13,849 bases of DNA from an uncultured Lachnospiraceae bacterium (GTDB lineage: Bacteria > Bacillota > Clostridia > Lachnospirales > Lachnospiraceae): the NCBI GenBank assembly GCA_902496125.1, contig CABUZU010000048.1, forward strand, positions 1 through 13,849, given 5' to 3'. Below, piece after piece: positions 8,271 to 13,849 of the stretch. The first letter of the stretch is position 1, and every line of letters begins with the position of its first letter. A model generated the notes under the pieces. That model saw only the letters and a list, made by a program, of their open reading frames with translations, had not been told where the DNA came from and ran no database searches. Position numbers and translations under genes: made by a program.

Positions 8271-9859
8271 AACAAAAAGATAAGATGATAAAGATGGAAA
8301 AAATCTTGTATTATGTAAAAAATAATGTGAATGAAAATCTGACACTGAAACAGGTAGCAGAAGAATTTGGTCACAGTAAGCGATACTTTGAGAGAATATT
8401 TCAAGAATATTTTGAACTTCCATTTTTAAAATATTATGCAAAGTTAAAGATGAGAGATATTGCACTACAAGTTTTATATCCTAAGAATCGATTTGAAAGA
8501 ACCGAATTAGAGTTTTTTGGCTATGCAAATGCAGCAAGCTTTTCCAAAGCTTTTCGAAAAGAATTTGGAGTCTGCCCAACAACTTTTCAAAAAGAACATA
8601 GACCAATTCCCCATATGCCAGTCAGAAAAAAATTATTTGGGACACCGATTGATTTAAAATATGTTTGGACAGAAGATATGACTGTCATAGGCTATCCAAG
8701 CTATATGGAAGGCGAGGAAGAGTGTACCGATATCATTGAATATCTAATTGAAACCAGTGCTTATGTGTTTGACCATTCATTAGAGAATGTTGATTTAGAT
8801 GAACTAGGAGAACATTATGGATTTTGTTGGCATGATGAGAATCTCAACTATGGTCTTTATTATGTTTATGGTTCTTCTATTAAGTTCAAAGAGAAAGTAC
8901 CAAAAGATTATGTAAAAGCTACAATTCCAGGTATGTACTATGCCGTCTTTTCCTGTAAAAGACCCAAAACACATAAAGAGACAGCTAATCTTTCAAGACT
9001 CCTTATGAGATATATTCGAAAAGAATGGAAGATAGTAAATGATGTAAAGCAAAATCAGATGGGCTTTCTTTATCAAAAATTTGATGAAGAAAAAATCTAT
9101 GTTTATTTTCCAATTTTACCAGAAGATGGAATGATTGAAAATGAGAAACGATATGGAATTGAAGAGTGGACAAAATATATTGATAAACATATTTCAGAAG
9201 AATTAACAGCAAAAAACCTTTCAAAGATTTTCTATTATTCGGATAGAAGTTTTAGGGATATCTTTAAACTTTATTATGGAATCACAGTAAAAGAGTATAT
9301 AGCACTTAGAAAAGGGGATAAGTCCTTTGAATCGATTGACTTATTACAGTATTATCATGAATATAAAAAATCATTAAAGATTACATTTGAAAAAATAAGA
9401 AAACTAACCGTAATTGCGAAAGTAATTAATACAGAAGAAGAAGCCAATATTCCTGAGATGGCAGAGTTTTGGTTTCGAAATGATTTTGAAAGTATCAAAC
9501 GAACAGACTATGCGTGTAAAAAGACTGGAATCGAAAATAAGGCAGCACTGTGGAACGAATTTATCGATGAAAATACAGGAGAGAAAAAATACGAGTATGT
9601 ATTAGGACCTGTTGTAAGAAGTTTAAAGCAATTGCCAAAGGATATGAAAGTCTTTTCGTTAGTAGGAGGAAAATATGCCGTATTTCAAACAGAGAATCCA
9701 TCCGATGAAAAACAGATGGCAGAAATCTTTCGTATGATGACAAGATGCGCATTTTTAGGATGGGTGAAAGAAAATATGGTTAGAATAGATTGGCAGAGAA
9801 AGACATTTGTAAGGTATTATCACCAAAAATTATATTTTTATATCCCGATTATTGATTAA
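8267..9859 (+). CDS. AraC-family regulator with duplicated GyrI-like effector domains
   Basis: A 530-residue cytoplasmic transcription regulator. Residues about 10-110 form a complete AraC DNA-binding domain with two helix-turn-helix parts (LTLKQVAEEFGHSKRYFERIF, then the segment with FFGYANAASFSKAFRKEFG and PTTFQKEH). Residues about 125-290 resemble the GyrI/Rob C-terminal ligand-binding fold (ending VYFPILPEDG). Residues about 296-353 form a second but partial AraC domain (LTAKNLSKIFYYSDRSFRDIF) that lacks the second HTH. Residues about 365-530 repeat the GyrI-like domain (KYAVFQTENP parallels YYAVFSCKRP; LYFYIPII parallels IYVYFPIL). AraC plus GyrI-like resembles Rob/BmrR-type drug or metabolite sensors, but the doubled layout is unusual. 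The gene overlaps the last pilin by 4 bases with only a weak AAGG site, which points to translational coupling. It lies just upstream of the paired DUF4430 promoters and may control them, its own operon or both. Confidence 0.88.
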   Translation: MKQKDKMIKMEKILYYVKNNVNENLTLKQVAEEFGHSKRYFERIFQEYFELPFLKYYAKLKMRDIALQVLYPKNRFERTELEFFGYANAASFSKAFRKEFGVCPTTFQKEHRPIPHMPVRKKLFGTPIDLKYVWTEDMTVIGYPSYMEGEEECTDIIEYLIETSAYVFDHSLENVDLDELGEHYGFCWHDENLNYGLYYVYGSSIKFKEKVPKDYVKATIPGMYYAVFSCKRPKTHKETANLSRLLMRYIRKEWKIVNDVKQNQMGFLYQKFDEEKIYVYFPILPEDGMIENEKRYGIEEWTKYIDKHISEELTAKNLSKIFYYSDRSFRDIFKLYYGITVKEYIALRKGDKSFESIDLLQYYHEYKKSLKITFEKIRKLTVIAKVINTEEEANIPEMAEFWFRNDFESIKRTDYACKKTGIENKAALWNEFIDENTGEKKYEYVLGPVVRSLKQLPKDMKVFSLVGGKYAVFQTENPSDEKQMAEIFRMMTRCAFLGWVKENMVRIDWQRKTFVRYYHQKLYFYIPIID

Positions 9860-9862
9860 AAA

Positions 9863-9893
9863 GTGTTATTTTGGATAAAATTACTTCCTTTCC
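9863..9893 (+). promoter_or_regulatory. Conserved 31-base upstream element, copy 1
   Basis: This block matches 11555-11585 at 28 of 31 positions, and the three differences are all transitions. It starts 4 bases after the AraC gene, contains GGATAAA and ends TTACTTCCTTTCC; its last bases form part of the -35 box. The placement, upstream of and touching -35, suits an activator site. The bound factor is unknown. Confidence 0.7.
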
Positions 9894-9941
9894 AAAAGAT
9901 AGAGCGTATGTTAGAATAATTTTAAAAAATAGGAAAGGAAG
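9884..9941 (+). other. Inverted repeat pairing the upstream element with the ribosome binding site
   Basis: CTTCCTTTCC (9884-9893) is the exact reverse complement of GGAAAGGAAG (9932-9941), which is the Shine-Dalgarno region of the first DUF4430 gene. A transcript reading through from the AraC gene could hide this site in a 10-bp stem with a 38-base loop. A transcript starting at the local promoter would lack the 5' arm. Confidence 0.45.
9889..9917 (+). promoter_or_regulatory. Promoter of the first DUF4430 gene
   Basis: TTTCCA (-35, 4 of 6 consensus bases), a 17-base spacer ending in TGT (extended -10), then TAGAAT. The spacing and layout equal those of the second DUF4430 gene promoter. The predicted transcript starts near 9924, giving a short leader. 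Confidence 0.62.
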
Positions 9942-9947
9942 ATCAAT

Positions 9948-11513
9948 ATGAAGAGAAAGTTAAGGTTCATTTTATTTCTTTTAACGGTGGCATTGTTCTT
10001 TGCAATTAAAATGCCTGTATTTGCAGCAGATAGTAATACGCTAACCGTTACAGTTGAACGTTTTGCGTTAGGAGGGGATTTCATTGTTGAACCTACGATT
10101 GTAGAGTTTAAGAAAGGAGATTCCTATGCAGATATCTTAGAGAAGGTTCTTAAGGAGCGAAATATTAGTTGGAGTGCGACCTCTTCAAGCTATGGCTATT
10201 ATTTGCAAGGAATTAACGGAGTGGATTGTGGTTCTAAGAATATTCCACAATGCGTAAAGAATATTTTAACAGATATGAATCTAAAAGTAGGTGGTAATGA
10301 TAAGAATGGTTTGTATGAGTTCTCTTATACAAGTGCTTCTGGTTGGATGTACTATATTAATAATGAATATGTTCCACTTGGTATGGGTAATATGTTCCCA
10401 CAGGGTGGAGAGGTTGTTCGCTATATGTTTACACTAAGCTATGGTGCAGACCTTACTGGTACATTGGATAAGAGTATGACATCGGATGGCAAGGACAAGA
10501 AGTATTATACAACAGCGGATAAATCCAAGCTTATTGAATATATGGCAAAGATTAATCAGGATAAGGCTCGTTGGGAAGCAATTGATGGATTTGCCGATTC
10601 CTATGCTTATGCGAATGAAGTGATGGCGAAGATGAACGCAGTTCGTTATGAGGTAAACGATGCACTCTATGAGTTAAAAGAATACGAAGATAAGCTTCCA
10701 GCTCTTCCAGAGAGTATTGCATTAAATAAAACGAAACTTTCATTAGAGATGGGTAAAATAGATAAACTAACTTGTACACTTTCACCAGCAGGCACTAAGA
10801 CTACTATTCACTGGTCTTCTGACAACAAGGCAATAGCTACAGTAAAGAATGGAGTCGTAACAGGAGTTGGCAAGGGTACAACGAAGATTCATGCAAAGAC
10901 AATTAATGGATTAGATGTAAGTTGCAGTGTAACAGTAAAAGAAAAACCAGAGATTACTGCATTTAAGGCAGGTACTCCATCCGCTTCTGTTAAGGCTTTG
11001 ACTTATAATAGCGTAAAGGTAAGTTGGAAGGCTTATAAGAACGCAACCGGCTATGATGTATATCGTAAAACAGCTAGTGGAAACTTTAAGAAGCTTAAGA
11101 GTGTAACGGGTACTTCTTATACAGATAAAACAGCTTTAACGGGTACCGCTTATTATTACAAGGTAAGAGCAAAGAGTAGTAAATGGGGCACGACTATTTA
11201 TAGCAAGGATAGTGCGTCTAAGAAAGTAACTACAAAACTTGGACAGGTAACGCTTAAGAGTGTGACTGCTGGTAAGAAACAAGCGACAGTTAAGTGGAGT
11301 AAGGTAAGTGGTGCAACCGGTTATAAGGTTTATCGTGCGACAAGTAAGAATGGAAAGTATAAAGCGATAAAGACGGTAAAGAGCACTTCTTATAAAAATA
11401 CGAAGTTGACAAAGGGGAAAACTTATTATTATAAGGTTCGCGCATATCGAACGGTGAATAAGAAGCTTGTTTATGGGGCTTATTCGAAGGTAAAGGCTGT
11501 GAAAGCAAAATAA
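9948..11513 (+). CDS. Secreted DUF4430 protein with Big_2 and two FN3 modules
   Basis: A 521-residue secreted or surface protein. It has a Sec signal peptide of about 26 residues ending PVFA. Residues about 45-170 match the DUF4430 (transcobalamin C-terminal-like) pattern, with a DSYADILEKVL helix and GWMYYINNEYVPLGMGNMF. A charged helical linker follows to about 250. A Big_2 immunoglobulin-like domain lies at about 251-333 (IALNKTKLSLEMG, IHWSSDNKAIATV, NGVVTGVGKGTTKI). Two FN3-type modules occupy about 340-428 and 432-521, each with V.W....ATGY.VYR and YYYKVRA. The C-terminal part is very lysine-rich and has no sortase motif. DUF4430 is related to the cobalamin-carrier beta domain, so it may bind a small ligand such as a corrinoid, while Big_2/FN3 modules usually act as spacers or attach to the cell envelope. 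Ligand binding is inference. The ATG is preceded by AAGGAAG. Confidence 0.9.
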   Translation: MKRKLRFILFLLTVALFFAIKMPVFAADSNTLTVTVERFALGGDFIVEPTIVEFKKGDSYADILEKVLKERNISWSATSSSYGYYLQGINGVDCGSKNIPQCVKNILTDMNLKVGGNDKNGLYEFSYTSASGWMYYINNEYVPLGMGNMFPQGGEVVRYMFTLSYGADLTGTLDKSMTSDGKDKKYYTTADKSKLIEYMAKINQDKARWEAIDGFADSYAYANEVMAKMNAVRYEVNDALYELKEYEDKLPALPESIALNKTKLSLEMGKIDKLTCTLSPAGTKTTIHWSSDNKAIATVKNGVVTGVGKGTTKIHAKTINGLDVSCSVTVKEKPEITAFKAGTPSASVKALTYNSVKVSWKAYKNATGYDVYRKTASGNFKKLKSVTGTSYTDKTALTGTAYYYKVRAKSSKWGTTIYSKDSASKKVTTKLGQVTLKSVTAGKKQATVKWSKVSGATGYKVYRATSKNGKYKAIKTVKSTSYKNTKLTKGKTYYYKVRAYRTVNKKLVYGAYSKVKAVKAK

Positions 11514-11554
11514 AGGTATATTGGTAAAAATTACTATAAAAAATAAGTGAATAG

Positions 11555-11585
11555 GTGCTATTTCGGATAAAGTTACTTCCTTTCC
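11555..11585 (+). promoter_or_regulatory. Conserved 31-base upstream element, copy 2
   Basis: The second copy of the block at 9863-9893 (28 of 31 identical), again ending in the -35 box. The bases before both copies do not match, so the conservation starts sharply at GTG and is not just leftover homology of a whole duplicated intergenic region. Confidence 0.7.
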
Positions 11586-11609
11586 TAAATGTAAAGAATG
11601 TGATAAAAT
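11581..11609 (+). promoter_or_regulatory. Promoter of the second DUF4430 gene
   Basis: TTTCCT (-35), a 17-base spacer ending in TGA (extended -10), then TAAAAT (5 of 6 consensus bases). The layout equals that of the promoter at 9889-9917. The predicted start of transcription is near 11616. Confidence 0.65.
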
Positions 11610-11615
11610 TATTGA

Positions 11616-11741
11616 CATAGAAATCGGAGCACATTAGCAACGATGCTATATCTGGCTTGGAAGTACGAAGGTGGCGCCGGGAATTAATGCTTTCAATGCA
11701 GAAAGGTCGGAAAATAAAATAATGAAAGGAGGATCATGTAT
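11616..11741 (+). promoter_or_regulatory. Long 5' leader of the second DUF4430 gene, possible structured RNA
   Basis: About 125 untranslated bases follow the predicted transcription start, against about 24 for the sister gene. There is a small hairpin TAGCA-ACGA-TGCTA at 11635-11648, a second CTTTC-AATGCA-GAAAG at 11690-11705, and a GC-rich core near 11652-11681 where CTGGC can pair with GCCGG. I do not recognise a known riboswitch. The end of the leader carries the ribosome binding site. Confidence 0.4.
11725..11732 (+). promoter_or_regulatory. Ribosome binding site deciding the start of the second DUF4430 gene
   Basis: AAAGGAGG leaves 3 bases before the ATG at 11736, too close for initiation, and 9 bases before the in-frame ATG at 11742. 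The latter is the likely start. Confidence 0.7.
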
Positions 11742-12635
11742 ATGATTCAGAAGAAATTGGCAGTCTTAACGTTGGCAGGTATGATGGGGTTAACATCATT
11801 GGCAGGTGCAACTACTGCATTTGCAGCTAGTGACAGTGATACTGTTGCAGCTCCAACTAACGCAACTGGTAGTGTGTATGTATCAATTGAAAAGAGTGCT
11901 GCTTATAAGAAAGATGCATCAACGATTGACTACGTTTTAGCTCCTGTAAAAGTAAATTTAGCAGATGTTGCAACTGCTATGGGAGGAACTGATGCATTGA
12001 CTCCAGATGATGGTATCACAGATATTACCATTTTAGATGTATTAAAGACTGCATATGGACAGAATAATTTTACTGCTACATACAATGCAGGCTATAATTG
12101 CTATTACATTTCATCTATTAAAGATAGTGGAGATACAACTAATTATGTAGCATCTCAGAGCGATTATTTATATGGAACACAGGTAGCAAGTTTATCAACT
12201 CAATATAGTTTAAATACAACATTTGATGGTAAGATTGCAAAGATAGGTTGGCTTACTGAAAATGATTTAGTTAAGAATGGTGGTTCTGGTTGGTTAATTG
12301 CACAGAATAATGTTGGTCCATATTATGGAGTGTCTACGAAAGTTGCAAATGGCGATACTCTTAGAATGGAATGGTCTACATTCAATGGAATGGATGTTGG
12401 TTATGCTGGATATTTAGGTTCAAATTGGACTCAGGTTGCTCCATTTATTTATGCAAGTTCTAGTGTAGGTGATTATGGAACAGACTATGTTAAAGTAAAT
12501 AAAGATGCATTAGTAAAATGGTTACCAGACAATACTAGTGCAGCTACAGCAAAAATTACTTTAGCAAATAATACTCTTAAAAATGTTCAAGTAAAACAAA
12601 CCGTAGTTGATACAGTTGTCAATCAATTAAAATAA
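11742..12635 (+). CDS. Secreted DUF4430-type protein
   Basis: A 297-residue secreted protein. It has a Sec signal peptide (MIQKKLAVLTLAGMMG..., ending ATTAFA, about 28 residues) followed by a single DUF4430-like domain. Recognisable parts are ITDITILDVLKTAYG (the helix found in the sister protein as SYADILEKVL), GYNCYYISSI, and SGWLIAQNN with YYGVSTKVANGDTLRMEW, which match the family's GWMY...NG...GDxIxW pattern. There is no Big_2, FN3 or anchor module, so it is probably released or held by other surface proteins. The Lys content is lower than in the sister gene. Its promoter is the twin of that of the upstream DUF4430 gene, so the two are probably co-regulated. DUF4430 is related to the transcobalamin C-terminal domain; corrinoid or other ligand binding is possible but unproven. 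Confidence 0.85.
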   Translation: MIQKKLAVLTLAGMMGLTSLAGATTAFAASDSDTVAAPTNATGSVYVSIEKSAAYKKDASTIDYVLAPVKVNLADVATAMGGTDALTPDDGITDITILDVLKTAYGQNNFTATYNAGYNCYYISSIKDSGDTTNYVASQSDYLYGTQVASLSTQYSLNTTFDGKIAKIGWLTENDLVKNGGSGWLIAQNNVGPYYGVSTKVANGDTLRMEWSTFNGMDVGYAGYLGSNWTQVAPFIYASSSVGDYGTDYVKVNKDALVKWLPDNTSAATAKITLANNTLKNVQVKQTVVDTVVNQLK

Positions 12636-12672
12636 AATTGTATATTAAAGAATATTTTTAAGTATCACATAA

Positions 12673-12701
12673 ACGGTGCCAGTTTTTATAGCTGACACCG
12701 T
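12673..12701 (+). terminator. Hairpin between the second DUF4430 gene and the GLUG gene, weak terminator or processing site
   Basis: ACGGTGCCAG (12673-12682) pairs with CTGACACCGT (12692-12701) with one mismatch around a 9-base loop. Only AAATTTTAC follows, so the T tract is short and displaced. It may be a weak terminator or stabilise the 3' end of the upstream transcript. Confidence 0.5.
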
Positions 12702-12705
12702 AAAT

Positions 12706-12735
12706 TTTACAAGTATTTTTCTTTTCATATATAAC
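12706..12735 (+). promoter_or_regulatory. Possible promoter of the GLUG gene
   Basis: TTTACA (5 of 6), 18-base spacer, TATAAC (5 of 6), ending 20 bases before the ATG. It lies right after the hairpin and carries no copy of the 31-base element. A/T richness makes chance matches likely. Confidence 0.35.
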
Positions 12736-12755
12736 AAATGAAAGGTGGTAAAGTA

Positions 12756-13849
12756 ATGAAAAAAAAGAGATACTATATATTATTGACTGTAATTTTAGTA
12801 ATTTTTGCTTCGATATTTACAATGCAAACAGTATTTGCGAAAGAAAACACATCTTATAAAGGATTATGGGATGAAGATGCAGGAGCATATTTGATTACAG
12901 ATACAAATGATTTGAAAATATTTAGAAATTCTCTTTCTGAATATGATTATGCTGGTAAGAAAGTTTTATTAACTCAAAATATTGATATTAAAAAAGATGA
13001 TGATATTGGAACGGTAGTAGGTACTACTTTTAATGGTTATTTTAATGGTCAAGGTTATACAATAAGTGGATATCGAGATGCTAGTTCTGGTCTATTTTAT
13101 ACTATTGGAGTAGATTCAGTTGTTACAAAGTTAAATCTTGATGTGGATGTAGAATTAACTCAAAACCCTAGTTGTGGTGGATATGCTCCAATGGCATATG
13201 TTTTAGGTGGAAAAGTGGCATATTGTTCAGTTACAGGTAAAATTCATGCTTCATCTGAAATGAGTGGATTTGATATATGTGGTTTTGTTAATATGTTTGG
13301 TGGAGATATTAATGATTTTGATTACTATATGCAAATATTAATGGGAGAAATTCCTTATCCTGATTTTATGATGCACGATTGTTTAGTTGCAGTAGACATC
13401 AATATTGATAAAGCTGCAAGTATATGTCATGTAGATGGTATAGGATTAGCACTTCTTTATGATACAGAAGTATATCAACCTAGAATTTATAATATATTGG
13501 TTAAAAATCAATATTTTATATCAGATGGTATTGAAGGGGAATTATATAAAACAGTTGATTCAGAAAAAGATAATTTTTGTAAAAAAGGTTCAATTATATA
13601 TACACTTGACGGAAGTTCAATATCAAGTTCTATAACACAGAAAAGTGCAGAATTATCTACAGAATGTACAGGTAAAGAATTAAAGCAAAAATCTACCTAC
13701 GCCGACGCAGGTTGGGATTTCAATAAAATTTGGAATATCGATACCGAAGGTTATCATGATAAAATTTATTTAGATACCAATCAAGCTCCAGAAGGTGTAG
13801 AAACTTTTATTGATGACATTGGACCATATTACTATGATTCAGAATTGAA
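12756..13849 (+). CDS. Secreted GLUG-type repeat protein (3' partial)
   Basis: An open frame of 364 codons that runs off the window without a stop. AAAGGTGG lies 7 bases before the ATG. The N-terminus is a Sec signal peptide of about 28 residues (MKKKRYYILLTVILVIFASI..., ending TVFA). The mature protein opens with the standard lead-in of GLUG surface proteins (DTNDLKIFRNSLSEYDYAG, VLLTQNIDI, FNGYFNGQGYTISGY, SGLFYTIG). Near residues 312-328 it has the closing motif STYADAGWDFNKIWNI seen at the end of such domains. Unlike the giant pilin, it enters the Sec path and has few repeats in the visible part. Further surface modules or an anchor may follow beyond the window. It is likely a cell-surface or secreted binding protein; the function is unknown. 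The gene is very A/T-rich. Confidence 0.85.
   Translation, partial: MKKKRYYILLTVILVIFASIFTMQTVFAKENTSYKGLWDEDAGAYLITDTNDLKIFRNSLSEYDYAGKKVLLTQNIDIKKDDDIGTVVGTTFNGYFNGQGYTISGYRDASSGLFYTIGVDSVVTKLNLDVDVELTQNPSCGGYAPMAYVLGGKVAYCSVTGKIHASSEMSGFDICGFVNMFGGDINDFDYYMQILMGEIPYPDFMMHDCLVAVDINIDKAASICHVDGIGLALLYDTEVYQPRIYNILVKNQYFISDGIEGELYKTVDSEKDNFCKKGSIIYTLDGSSISSSITQKSAELSTECTGKELKQKSTYADAGWDFNKIWNIDTEGYHDKIYLDTNQAPEGVETFIDDIGPYYYDSEL

Noticed and set aside
11514..11550. Terminator after the first DUF4430 gene
   Set aside because: TGGTAA-AAA-TTACTA can form a short A/T-rich stem, but no T tract follows it, so it is not a convincing terminator.
11136..11640. Two overlapping minus-strand open frames over the end of the first DUF4430 gene and the intergenic region
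   Set aside because: They overlap a well-supported gene and its neighbour's promoter, show no family motifs, and arise from lysine-rich A/T-biased coding DNA.
11612..11640. A perfect TTGACA at 11612-11617 as a second promoter
   Set aside because: The hexamer 17 bases downstream is TAGCAA, a poor -10, and it falls within the hairpin. The twin promoter at 11581-11609 explains the gene better.
11635..11670. Guanidine-II (mini-ykkC) riboswitch, suggested by a hairpin with an ACGA loop followed by a second ACGA
   Set aside because: Only the first ACGA is closed by a stem; the bases flanking the second ACGA do not pair, and the gene is not a guanidine exporter.
11660..11681. GAAGGTGGCGCCGGG resembles the T-box antiterminator sequence
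   Set aside because: The leader is too short for a T-box Stem I, there is no following terminator with a T tract, and the downstream gene is not an amino-acid or tRNA synthetase gene.
11616..11741. Cobalamin riboswitch, expected because DUF4430 resembles a cobalamin carrier domain
   Set aside because: No B12-box sequence (AGYCAGGAGACCTGCC-like) or the other conserved segments are present, and the leader is too short.
1..13849. CRISPR arrays, tRNA or rRNA genes, insertion sequences
   Set aside because: No regularly spaced direct repeats, tRNA-like cloverleaf, rRNA segment, transposase motif or terminal inverted repeats were seen on either strand.

Overview
The window looks like a low-GC Gram-positive gut-type anaerobe of the class Clostridia, most likely Lachnospiraceae. 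The evidence is A/T-rich codon use, strong AGGAGG-type ribosome binding sites, Gram-positive style signal peptides, and secreted proteins built from DUF4430, Big_2, FN3 and GLUG-type modules. This placement rests on gene style and was not checked by a search.

Left part (1-2830): the tail of an oligopeptide/dipeptide ABC transporter operon. It holds a 5'-truncated OppD/DppD-type ATPase, an overlapping OppF/DppF-type ATPase and a MATE-family exporter, closed by a strong intrinsic terminator that overlaps the end of the MATE gene.

Middle part (2831-9859): a tightly packed operon with overlapping or abutting genes. Four consecutive products carry type IV (class III) prepilin signals. The first is a very large modular pilin of 1336 residues: a pilin stalk joined to about 22 glycine-rich GLUG-like repeats, probably a beta-solenoid. 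The second resembles the GspK/PilK/PilX tip pilin because it lacks the Glu at position +5. The third and fourth are small pilins that keep this Glu. No pilus motor, platform, major pilin or prepilin peptidase gene is present here. The set therefore looks like an orphan minor-pilin or tip-complex cassette that presents a giant candidate adhesin. Its last gene, overlapping the last pilin by ATGA, encodes an AraC-family regulator that is internally duplicated (HTH, GyrI-like domain, second partial HTH, second GyrI-like domain).

Right part (9860-13849): three secreted proteins. Two carry DUF4430 (transcobalamin C-terminal-like) domains, one of them with added Big_2 and FN3 modules. The third is a GLUG-type secreted protein that runs off the window. 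The two DUF4430 genes have matching promoters: a 31-base block conserved at 28 of 31 positions ends in the -35 box, and both promoters have a 17-base spacer and an extended -10. The neighbouring AraC-type regulator is an obvious candidate to bind this block, but that is inference. The second DUF4430 gene has a long leader of about 125 bases with local hairpins and a GC-rich core that I could not assign to a known RNA family.

Taken together, the locus could be one surface-interaction module: a pilus-tip adhesin, a coupled regulator with two ligand-binding-type domains, and co-regulated secreted binding proteins.
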